Assembly: GCF_910596095.1 (NCBI RefSeq)
Contig: NC_056539.1
Coordinates: 310,001-374,000, forward strand
Direction: 5' to 3'
Length of the DNA: 64,000 nt
From: Thunnus maccoyii
Taxonomy: Eukaryota; Chordata; Actinopteri; Scombriformes; Scombridae
Below the pieces are notes generated by a model. That model was not told the origin of the DNA and ran no database searches. It saw only the letters and a program-made list of their open reading frames with translations. Positions within the stretch are counted from its first letter, which is position 1, and each line of letters opens with the position of its first letter. Below are positions 30,780 to 43,400 of this stretch, in pieces. The translations under genes and the position numbers were made by a program.

Positions 30780-33591
30780 TGAGTATATGTAAAACGTTTA
30801 TTGTGGGTACAAAAAGTAGTTCAACAACAGTTTATTATGAATGAATAATTAAGCCCCACCCCCACTTACACGAACAATACTAGGTCTCTGCTCCAGCAAT
30901 TAAAACTTGGGTGCTTATGTTCAATATTCCTTCAGAGATGTGTCACTACAACTATCCTCCAAGGTCTGAGGGTTTCTTTATTTCACCTGCCCTAAATATT
31001 GCATTTTGGTGTTTTTGGTATTTTATGATTTCTGTTAAGCTAAAAACTGGAAATCTATAACAAAATATATTGTTTAAAGAGCAAACTAATGTTCATGCAT
31101 ACTAATATGCAACAATTGCTCCAAAAAACAAAAAGCTTTTCATGTAGGAATACTTCAGAAGTAGTTTTTGATTTAACTGAAGCTTGATTAAGAGGGTCTA
31201 TACAAAATTAAATTCTAAAAAAAACATGGAGTGACTGGTAAAATTAGCATTGGCATTAGCAAACTGGTGGCTATCACATATCAAAGACTTACAGTATAGA
31301 CAAGAGCAATCAAGTCACAGTATGTCTAACACTGCCTCACTTCATCTAATTCAGATGTTCAGTCAGTCACTTATGAAACTCAGAATGGTTTCCATATCCT
31401 TCACTCACCGAGTGAAGACTTTAAACTCTTAGAAGAACACTGCAGGAGTAGTATTCAGTGTTTTATCACAATCCTGAAATATTTAAGCCCAGGAATCTAT
31501 TCTTACCCTTCTCTTCAGGTCACAAACACCCAACCCTAATCACCCCAGAGTTCCTTAACACAAAATAATAAGTGTTTCATGTAAAACAAAGAGATTACAT
31601 TGACAAAAACTCTACAGGAAAATAACTAATAATGTAAAGCACAGCATACAAACACACAAGAAAAACGGAGTTTCCCAAAATGGCACACAAGGTTTGCAAT
31701 AAGAGCAACTCTCGTACAATGTACTGCAATCCAAAAATAACATGAGAATAAAGAGATGGTGATAATGCAACCATCTGAATATCACCTCATGAACTGCATC
31801 ATACAAGTGTTGCTTTCACTGTTTACCTTGTGTATACTTAAATGTTATGTCCGTTTATTATTTCAGACTGACAAAGCCAGTCAGATGGCTTTTCTTTTCA
31901 TTATTTCAACGGCCAAACTGGGATCAACATACCAAACCCACATCCTCCAGGTAGAACTCCAGCCACATTTTGGCCATTCAGTGTTTTAAGATGCAGCAAT
32001 GTTACTGAATTCTGGTTCCAGGAGAAACTTGGAGAAAACCTGGTGACTGTTATTATAACAATGCTAACATGTCTGAGAAACATTCCAACCCATAACTATG
32101 AGTTAACCATGTTTATGGCTGTAAACCTAATTATGTAACATCTCTTTGATGCAGGAGATGCATGTGGATCCATTCTTGTGTGACAGCTGTCATAGGTTCA
32201 TCTCTCCACTCTGCCGTGTGGTTCCATTTCATGACATGATTACCAGATAAAGTTAAGTATCACTTTTCTTTTCTCTCCTGACCGTATACACACACTTCCT
32301 GTTTCTGGTCTGGTCTGCAGATTTGTATGCAGCTGCAGCTCATTGTCTTGATTCAGAGACTAAAGCAACCAAGCCTGAACACCACTTACTTTTCAAAAGG
32401 TGTTGCTGGACTGAATCTGAGCTGCAACAGCAGTGAATACTGAACTCACTGTCAACAGGAGGTGAGACACAAGACTGAAATACACTGCTCATGCTAGGTA
32501 ACTGTTACAAATCAACTTATTCTATTTGGTGCAGGACTCCAGATTTTAGTGTGCACTAAACGTTTTCATTCCAATATACTGTACTGTTCAAAATAATCTG
32601 ATATTAACTGGCCACTACTGCTGACTCACCCCAAGTAAAACTGAGATCACATGAACTCACATTCCATTGTCGCTGTCTTTGAAGAAAGAAAGAACATGGA
32701 GGAAATGGAGGACAGAGATGAAGCAGAGAGAGGAAATGAACACAAAGACAGGGACAGCTTCAGGATTCTGACAGCCAGTCATGAAATGACCCAGTGTGTC
32801 CCAAAGGTCTGGAGTTCATTTGTGGTGGTCTAAGCTTTGAAGTCCAACACTTGACAACTGGCTGCAACCAGCAGTGGATTCACAGGCTAACTTGGGAAAA
32901 CCACTTTTCTAGCACAATCGCATTAGTGCATCATTTCATCAGGCTTTCCAATCAACTCAGTTTCATCTGCATTTCCATTCAGCTCTTTCAAAGAAAGACA
33001 TCAATAGAAAACACAGAGGAAAATGTTAAGAGGGGCAAAATCTAACTGGGTGACCACACAAATAAATATAAATGGGGAACACATCAAGACCTCTTGGTCA
33101 AAAGGGTCTTGGTTACGGAGCTACATGGGGAGGTCCTTTACGTTGAAAACTATAGCAGGTTCTTTCAGTTTCTGTGCAAGTGTTATATACTGTGTTCTAC
33201 TGTGCATGAAAGATGAAACCAAAATGCTTACTGAAGAAGAATGAAAGACAGCCAGTGGAATCAATCATTGACAAGTAGAGTAATGTTAGTAGGGGTGGGA
33301 GTATTCAGTTACCTCACCACAGTTTCACTGAATGTTTGCATTCATCATCTTTGCATGATCCACAAACATTGGCATTGCAAGTCATGTTTAGAGAAATGAC
33401 TCATATTAAAGCATGTCCAGAAATGTGGAGAGCAGTAAAAATAGTCCATTAGTCCAAAAATTCTAATATCTTCTTGAACAATAAAAAAACATCAAATGAT
33501 GAGGCAATGACCAGGATCATATCTGAGTGGCTCTGGAGAAAAAAGTAAAATAAAATGTGGAAGTCAAAGCCAACAACAGAATATGAAGACT
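30780..33591 (-). other. lmnb2: Probable lmnb2 3' UTR and downstream region
   Basis: This stretch follows the lmnb2 stop. Minus-strand AATAAA occurs at 31,855-31,860, 30,831-30,836 and 30,797-30,802; the last pair would give a 3' UTR of about 2.8 kb. No open frame of interest and no clear repeat were seen. Which signal is used cannot be told from sequence. Confidence 0.35.
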
Positions 33592-33627
33592 TCACATGAT
33601 GGCACACTCTCTGGATGACACCTTGCC
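33592..33627 (-). CDS. lmnb2: lmnb2 exon 13 (CaaX end)
   Basis: It is 36 nt, encoding [11 protein letters not shown] and TGA. The acceptor is TCTTCAG. CAIM is a farnesylation-type CaaX box. Confidence 0.9.
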   Translation of the reverse strand, partial: GKVSSRECAIM

Positions 33628-34357
33628 CTGAAGAGGAAACAAAAATTCAGATCAGATTAAAAAAAAAAAAGAAAATCAGATTATCATTTAAAAAATGTAT
33701 ATGGAAAGTTTTTATTTAAACTATGGTTAACTGTAAAGACAAGAGGTTTAAAAAAATGAAATAATTTATTGAGGTCATTAATGATATAATGATAATGATA
33801 AAACTTCTGACAATATATCAAACATTTTTTGTTGTTCAACATGAAACATATTTGGCAACATATGTTTTAGTATTTTGGAACATCCTGGACATTAATAGCA
33901 AACATATATATTGAGGTAGAATAAATAAAAAAATAAATGATTTAAGAGTTCACTTCAAACAGTAAACTTTGTTGGAAATTACATCTTTAAAAATAATAAC
34001 TGAAACAATTAATAAAACTAAAAGAATGAAAATGATGATAAAAAATAAAGGGATGAACATTAAACATACTGTGATATGAAATATGTGTGAACAGTGCTTC
34101 ACATCTGTTTTAAGGCTTCAGATAATGTTTTCATGTGGATGACATGATAATTGTGGATAGGGCTGCGCGATTCAGGAAATCTCACGATTCAATTCATTCA
34201 AAATGATTCTTGATTCAAAATCAATTCTCAATTCAATATGTTCATAGATTTGATTCTAGATTGATGTTTTGAGTTACTCTTTCCATTTGACTGCAGTAGA
34301 CACTTTTATAGGTCTCAAAGAAAAAAAAAATCACACTGAATCAAATGTAAGAGTAAC

Positions 34358-34413
<56 letters not shown>

Positions 34414-37400
34414 CAGGGGTCAAGTGAGCTAGTGAGTGGATGAGGAGAGACAGCGCTGATAACATTAGTGAGGAAGCTGGTGAATTAGATCAATAAAACG
34501 TTATTATCTGACTGTTTCACAGTGGTTACGTTCTAAAGCACAAACATCCCCACACACCACCGCTCAACCCTGCAGCAGTGGTAGTGAGAAAGCCGATGAA
34601 TGAGAGGAATAAAACGTTATTTTCTGATTGTTTCATGGCCGTTACAAATAGATAAACCCACAACCGCACAAACCTGCGGAGGTGCACTGCAACGCTTGAT
34701 AATGGCATTGGTCTTGTCAAGCTCCTTCTTCCCTTTGAGATAATAAAATCCAAATATGTCCAAATGATTGCCTTCATTGCAGATGGGGCAGGTTGTATTT
34801 GTTTTTCTGTCAAGTACTCTATTGATCGCGGTCTCTCCATGACACACACTTCACTTCCTTCTTGCCCCTGGAGTTGGGTCTGGGCGAAAACTGGCACAAC
34901 GTCATTGCGCCATCTATGGGATTTAACAAGCTAACTCATGTCAGGAAAAAATGGAAAACAGTGTTGTGGCAAGACTGAAAAACATGAATCGATTCTTGGA
35001 ATTTCTGAATCGGCAGAAATGGAATCGCGATTCTAATGTGAATCGTTTTTTTTTGCGCTGCCCTAGTTGTGGGAATGTGAGAAGAACTTTTTTTTGTTGA
35101 TAGCTGAAGTCTGAAAAGAAGAAAGTCAGACTGACAGTACCATGCTGGTCATTACACCACCTCATTCATCTCAATGAGACTACTGTGGTGGCAAAGCCGA
35201 GGTCAAGAAGTTGAGATTGCAGGACCCCTCAGATTATTAGACATTCAATGTGACAATGTGTGGGCATAAACCCCCTTTTCATGACATTTTATTCTCCTAC
35301 GCACCAGTTTTACAGGTGTGCATGACACTACAAACTGCTATGGCAAAAATGTTGAGTCGTTTATTCAATTTTAGAATAAAAGGTATGTAAAAGCTGAATA
35401 GACATGTAAATGAAGTATCCAGCTGAAAATATATGCAAGTATTTGAGTGCCTAAAACTGTACAGAATAATAGAGTGAGAAGAAGACATGATGGTAAGTAC
35501 AAAAACATTACACTAATCACAAAGACATGAGTGTGTTTCCCTAAAGCCAGTTCACTGATAGAAATGAACAAGTATGTAATAAAATTTTTAAAAAAAACAG
35601 AAGTCTGAAGTAAAAGGGAAACAAAGCAAGAAAACAAAGTGAAATGTTGAAATGAGTATGCTTACTGTTTGTGCCTCTTCCTCTTCCTCTTCTCCATTTT
35701 CTACCTCCACCTGAGTCTTGGTTACACTCCTGCTGGCCACCTCCTGCAGGACAATCAGTCAGCTCACATGATTCAAAACAGACACACCACACTGCCACAC
35801 TCAAGTGCAACCAAAGGAGAACTCATGGGATCAACATAAGACGTGGTTGTCCTAGCTTGCCACAGTAGTCGGTGTTACACAGTGTTACACAGTGTTACAC
35901 AGTGTTACACAGTGTTCAGGCATACACTGATTACATTACTTGCCCACTGCCCATACTGTCATTTTGCTTTTTTATAGAAATAAAACCCATTTAGTTCATT
36001 TTCACGTATCAGCGCCCATGTTCATCAAATAAAAAAAACAAAACAACTAAACTCTAATTTTAGGAATGCACAATATTATTGGCACATCATCGGTATCGGC
36101 CGATAAAAGCTCTAAAATGAAATATCAGCATCAGCCATTTCTGCCGATTATGAGAGGCCGATTTGTTGCCATCTCCTCTGCCATCTGACTGGGCTTCCCT
36201 CCAAGCTGAGTGAAATGGAGCCTGCGGAGGCAGCACCGGGACTGTCAGGGAGAAACAGTCCATTGAGGAGCTGCTAAGTTCGGCTGCACAGATAGGAAAC
36301 ACCTCTGTTGACAGGATGTACCACTATGTTTGGAAAAAAAATCTTTTTGGTTTGTAACAGCAGTTGGCAACCAGTGTATTAGGTGCATTACCTCCACCTT
36401 CTGCTCCGGAATGTGGACCAGAGATTAAATCCTACACATTAATCCTGTCTGTCTAATAAACTCAGTGAAAACTCTACTGCTCCACCCACTTGGCAGGTTC
36501 ATTAAAGTTTTAATGCTGAGCTCCTGAACTCCAGTCTTCCTAAGTCCTTCCTTCATATATTGTCTTTCTTGATCATACTTAGTACAATCTATGCTTGCAT
36601 GCATAATAGTCTCCTCAGCCATCTGGAAAAAAAATATGTGACTATATCGGTATCAGTGCATATATTTTTTTTCTCTCTGGATGGCAGATGGGTTGCTCCA
36701 GTTCTGTTTCTAAGCAGCTGTTGTCTTCTGGCTCATCCCAGCGTCTGTGTGTGCCGTAGACCAGCTCTACATGGAGGACAACCCGCCGGCAGCAGCCTGA
36801 AGCCCACAATCACTAACTCTTAGGTATGGAGAAGATCTAAAAGTCTAATGTTTGTTTTGGACTAGTCAGGTCTGGGGGTTAAGTGCTAAGTATCCAATAC
36901 TAGTCCTAAAATGGAGTGTGTAGAAAAAGGGAAAACGAGGAAAGAAACAGAAGCAGATGGACTGATTCTAAAGACTAGAGAAATAGCTGGGAGGTGGGTT
37001 AGCTTACTGAGTTCACAGCAGACTAGCAGTTAGTAGGTCTCTCAGACAAGGCCTCGCCAGCACTGGTTTCTGCTCTCGAGTGGCAAGCTCTGTCTGGGCA
37101 TTTCTGTTCAGTTTAGGTTGTCGGTGGATGGATCTCCAAAATAAAACCAAGCTCGTTTTCCACAAAAGTCCATGAGCTGGAAAGGTGTGAATATGTAGTT
37201 TGTCCTGAGTAGCACTTCCAAAAACTGGCATCTCTCGTGCTGACTCAACTTGCACCACTCATTCAACTGCTGCGCTCACACAGCTGAGCCTCGTCACGTC
37301 ATTAGATAACTCCAGTGAATGTGTGTGCACCTTACAGTGATATCCTTTTTATCAACACAAAGCTTAACCCCACCTCATTATTATCTCTCAGTGAAAACCT

Positions 37401-40400
37401 GACCTAAGTGTTTAGGAAAAGGGAAAAAGGAAAGGGAGGAACTATAACCCCCCTATCACTCCTAACATGTTATACATCAAAGTACACGCTCCACAGATAT
37501 TGAGCTTCATCGACAAATATATCATCTTGTAAAATGTCCGGTGTAATCGGTAACACTGGTGTGGCATGAGATTATTAATTGATGGGAAAATTTTGTCACC
37601 GTGGCATCCCTAGTCTGCACATCAAAGACACATAAAGGCAGAGGAAACGTGCATAATTAGTCATGCATGAATGTCATTACCTCGCCATCAGCATTGATCA
37701 AAGTGGTAATGATGTCATTTCCTGTGCCCCAAGAAGCCTGGCTCTTCCACAACAAGTCAGATGGTGGACTGTGGGCCACGCCAGCATCTGCAGACCACAC
37801 CTGTATACATGCAGTGCAAGTAAATACTTCAAGTAGTCTTTCATACTACACATTCTACATTAAAATGGCCCAAATACAAAGACTCAATTTGTTTCTATGC
37901 GTCTGTATGTTTCTTGCATAAACTATTAAAGATTCTTGTGTGGTGAAAAATAAATATAACATGTAAAGGCCTAAAGAAGTGTTTGGACCGCTTTTATTCA
38001 CTATATTATATTATCACTATATTTTTTTCACTAGACATGTGGTTGGCTGTGTTTTGGCAGACGCATTAGTTACTAGCCTGTCTAGATAGCCACACAGCAG
38101 CTACAGCATTATTTGAAATCGGTCATATCTTTAGCTTCAACACTATCAGAGGTGGCTTATCTCCCAGTACTATTTCTTTGGTAAAAAAAAAGTAGTTCCA
38201 ACTAAAACTGTTCACACTGAGCTCTGTGATGTGGTTGGAAATACATATTGCTGTTGAATTCCTTAAATGTTTTTCAATTGGTTTGATTCTCCTCAGCTGT
38301 GGTGGCAGCAGAAATCTTTGAAACACTACTACATCACTTGGATTAAGTGTGAGAAAATAGTTTTTTGTGTGTGTTCTGGATTAAGTGACCCTTTTAGCTT
38401 GTATACAAAATTACACCAGCAAAGCAAAATGAATAATATAATTTTCAGAAAACATTGTCCTCTACTTCATATTTCAAGATTCTATTATTATTATAATTTT
38501 ACAACACAAGATTGTATAACAAAATGTAGTTTGTAGTCCCTTTATGCTACTCACAAAAAACAGAAATTACATAAATAGATTAATAAATAAGAAGTCATAA
38601 AAATAAAACTATTTGTTATATTGGAGTGCAGAGGATAACTTGAGGAGTCATACAGCCTGAAGAAAGAAGCTGCTCTGTAGTCTGGTGGTAAGACAGTGGA
38701 TACTTCTGTACTTCTGTTCTTACCGTGACTGACTGTCCAGCCTTGAGAACAAACTTTGGGGAGAATTTGTAGATGACCTCATCCCCGTCATCAACCTGTC
38801 TCTTCAACCTCCAGTTGCCCAAAGGCTGGTCCTGCAAAAGACAAGAAAGCTTAACATACAAGTATAGAATCTTTTAACACCCGCTCCAACACAAAATATT
38901 TCAATCCACATACACACACTTTTTTTACTGAACTCATTGCAGACCTCAGTAAGCTGCTCTGTGTGGACTGTGTGACACTACTCATCATTTGCACAAAAGA
39001 AATATCTTGCTGCACACAGCATCAGATCATTTCGGCTTACTTTCCAATCAATTAAATGAACGATTATCACTAATATGTGCAGGAGTTCAGGCCGTTGAGG
39101 GTCCAAAAATGTGTTGTTCTCACCTGAAAACAAAGAAAATAAGCAGTGCATGGTGCCCAGGCTCCTTAGTACGTCACATGTATTTATCTATCTTGCCACC
39201 AACTGTTCAGCATATGTTATTCAAATTGAACAATAAGCAACCAAAACATAGCAACCAAAGCACATTACTGGTGCTTCTTTACTGGCTTTGCTTGTAGGAG
39301 TAGTTCAAGTGCTTTTTCCACTTTTTAGTAAATCCACCCATATCCTTATCCGTTTCTGCCACATCACGTTAGATCATGGAGTGCTGAAGCCTGTCCAAAC
39401 TCTCATGAGTGAAGGCATGGAGACACCCTGGACAGGTTGCCAGTCCTTCACAGGGTCCACACACGCACAGACTACACTCACACCTACAGCCAATTCAGAC
39501 TCCCCAATTCACCAGGCATGCGGGTCTTCGGACTGTAAGAGGAAACCGGAGTACCCTGACGATATATATTTCTAATTTCCTAAATGGCCGCTGTGAGGCT
39601 CCACAAGCTAATAGCCTTCTAAAAAAACCATAGCTAAGTTAGTAATTTACATGAAACCAAAGTTGAAAACTCATAGTTATTAAGGCTAGGGCCTTAATAA
39701 CTATGGGCTAGTTTGACAAGTTGGTAAATATTGCTTGTTTTGCTCAGCTCTACTTAGGGCTTGGTATCAGTACTCCATACCTTTAATGTACCGACTGAAA
39801 TAACCCAGTACCAAGTAGTATCAAAACTTCTCCAGTCAAACAATACCTGCATTTGATCCTTTTTGAACCTGGATCTAGGAAAAAAAAAAAACTATTTGTA
39901 CGGTTTTGCTTGCAACCAATCACTGCAAGCGTTCTTCAATTTGATGCGACGTGTCATTGGCCCACTACCGCAGCAGCTACAACCCATACAGTCTGCGGTG
40001 GTGAAGTCAAGTAAAGCGCGGCATATTTTCATGGAGTTGGCAGTTCAGTGCCAAGAATCCACAAAAATAAATATTTTAATAATTTGAACACTTTCAAAAT
40101 GTATTTGTGTAAAAATCATTTGGCTGGGGAGGAGTGGTGGCACTCTATTGCATCTCCACTACAACAGGGCCACCCACTTGAAGGTGTGTCTTTAACTGAT
40201 GCGCTTGTCTTGAGTCAAAAAGCAGTGGGCTGCATATATACATCATGGCTGAGACTAGTGGTCAAAGTTGCAGCTGAAAAACAGTAGATAAACACATTTC
40301 ATTTCCTATAAATTCTTCACAATAAAAGTCCCCCATTAGTTTGTTAGTGGAAAGTTGAAAGCAGCAGGATGAGTTTTCAGCTGCAGTAACTTGTAGGAGA

Positions 40401-43400
40401 GCCAGTTAATCTTTGTGTTTCCTGCAATCTCCAAAAGAGCCCAAAGAAGGTCTGGGCTCAATCAACAATATCCCCTAACCTCAAAGACATGGATGTATAT
40501 TCAACTTCGTCTGGAAATGTCCTCAGTTAAACTGAGAACCCTTTCTTCACATTAAAGTGTCAGTTTGACCCCTCACAGAACCATCTCCTCACCTCCAGAC
40601 TCTCCCCAAACTGTGTGGGACAATCCCAAGTGAAATTTATGACACCAAAGAACTGCTACATTCTTTATCAACCCAAGTTTCAGAAAATATCGGATTAAAG
40701 GACCCCTTTCCTCGGACAAATGCAGAGAGACTGTTAATCATGGTGAAACCTCATCAATTTGATGAATTTAGACAACTCTATCACATGATCTTCTAAGTTA
40801 ACTTTCCTTTTTCTTTAAGCTACGTGCAGTATTGTTGCTTCAGTGAAACAAATTTTATGTTTTATGTTCTTCTCACCTTCTAATCTCATACATACACACA
40901 CACACCCACATTCCAAAGCACTTCCTCCCCTGTTGCTTTCACCCTGTTGTGACTTCAGATAGATAGTCCAGACCTGTTGTAAATTCATTGTTTGTTAAGT
41001 ATATAACCATCTTGTAATCTATATATTATTGGCCACAAAGTAATGCCAGTCAAACTGGTCCAACTCTGATCTTTCTACGATAAAGTATGGCTGAGATAGA
41101 AATACCTAGTTTGAATTATTACACAGTAATGGAAGCACAGTGGCATCCAGTGGACAACTTTCAGTGAGGTTGAATGTTGAGGACATTTATGATGTACAAT
41201 ATTTTCTTATTGTGATATCTATTAAATTGCCATTAAACTCTATATAATTCAGTAGGAATGTGATATGTATGAAGGATTACTTTGATAAGCAAAGAATAAA
41301 CACTAGTAGTTACAGTATGTTAACTAGTATGAAAAGTAAGTTTGCTAATTAACTATAATATGTTTAATTAAGCCGCACTGATGATTGTTAACTTTGTGTG
41401 TTAATGGATGTATAGCCAACAAAGACTACATTTTATTTTTAACCTAATCAAAGGACTTAACTCAGGTATTGTGATGGTGATTACATTAGAGATGTGTGTT
41501 TCTGAACATTTGAGTAACGTATCGTACATATGCAATTCATGTTTAAATGTGGATGATCATGGTGAAATAGTTGAATAGCTGAAATTTAATCAACTCAAGG
41601 AAGATCACGTGTTTTCTCTTAGACAAAGGATTTTTCATTTGTGCAGGAGAATATCTATCTCCACCCACACATGCCCATCCAGCCTTAATAATAACAGCGT
41701 ACTGGCTACGCGCATCCTGCTTTTTCCTTTACATCTCCAAGGAGACGCACGTCGCGTCCTAAAGACTTCTGCCATTTTTAATTTTCTCCATGCTTTCTTT
41801 TGTATCACGTGATCTTCTAAGTTAGCTTTCCTTTTTCTTTAAGCTACGTGCAGTATTGTTACTTCTCTGAAAAAAAAAAATTATGTTGAAATTCTTTCAC
41901 GCTTAGTATCTTGAAGTATAGTTTCGTTCAGCCGGGGAGATTATTTTTTCGAGTTATTTAATAAGAAAGTCAGTCAGTCAGAGACTTCAATTAAAACGAC
42001 CAGCTCTCTATGGATCAAGACCTCTTCAAAGCTGTGTATCAGAAACAACCACAGAGATCAGCCTTTATCCTTCTTTGTAACGGTGAACCCTGTGGTGATT
42101 CTCTGAATCACCTGAAGAAACCGTAACAACACTGTTCCTTAAAAGGGAAACCCCGCTGCAGAACAGCTGCGGACAACAGCTGGAACTCCCACCGAGTCAT
42201 ATGAGGACAACGCCACACAAAGTAAGCTAAACAACGCTACTCCTGCTCTCCTACCTCATGATTAAGAGTTGGTGTTGTTTGAATTGAACTCTCTAGTTAA
42301 TTTCTTAGAGAAGTTGGGCAGTTAAATTACCTCAAGGAGGAGGAGGAGGAGGAGGAGGAGGAGGAGTGCAAGCTAGGCTAACTGTTAACTCATACAAACT
42401 GGCAGTTCCAACAATCATGTTGCTTAATGTTCTCTCGACAGCAAAACGGATTATATAACTCCCCCATCAGTGCTGGTCACTCGTTGACATGCAAGAGCTG
42501 TCTACATCAAACTGAGACTTGTACTTTTCTCTCTAAATGCACTTTAATGCACTGTGCTGCTATCTTGAAACCACAGAGATACAGTTAGAAGCTACAAAGT
42601 ACTGAGAGCTGAACACACAGAGGCTTTTAAAAACAGCTTTCTCTCTGGTCTCCACAGACAAAAGTCTCACGGCACAACACAGCTCGTTTGAGGGAAAGAA
42701 ACAGGGAGAAGGGGGGTCGTCACAGGTTGGCAAGATGTCACTGCAAACTGCTGTGCAATGCATGCAAGGACACATTGCTGGTGGATTACTTTGTAACAAA
42801 ACAGTTGCCACCATGATAACTTTGCAGAGTTGTATTATAAACCACTGTGCAGTGTTTTGGTGTCTGATATGTAGCTCCAGCTCAACATCCTGGATCATAT
42901 CTAATTGTCTCACTGGTACCTTAAACACACCCTCACCAACACAGCATCTTGCACTGTTTTAACAATGGAGTGTTTTGCAGCCTTAGGCCATTTTCAAACC
43001 TGTAGTTTATTCTGTTGACAGGGACTTTAGTTTGTTTTCTTCCTCGATTGATTCACACTGAGACCCTTTAGAGAAGTGGTCTCGGTCCATTCACAAACTA
43101 TTTCTGGAGCAGTTAGTTTGTGGGAACATGATGTGATCTCCATCTAACCCAAATACAGGGCAAACTCTGCAAGTTTGAGTTAATTGGATGTGGATGAGCG
43201 AAATCAACAGTTGCTAGCAAAGCCACAAAATGAATCTGATTGGACTAGAAATAAAGTACCACTGGCTTCTTGATATTTGGGCAGATAGGATCTTCTTCCT
43301 GTGTTTACATTCTCGCTCCTGACCCAGACATATCTGAACAATGAGAGGAGAGAATGTTCTCATCTGGCTTTTAGTGATGCATTTTGGTTCACCTGAATTT

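Noticed and set aside
30780..33591. Counterpart of the human lamin B2 replication origin
   Set aside because: The human origin lies downstream of LMNB2 beside TIMM13. Here the neighbour is commd2 and no similar sequence was recognised.
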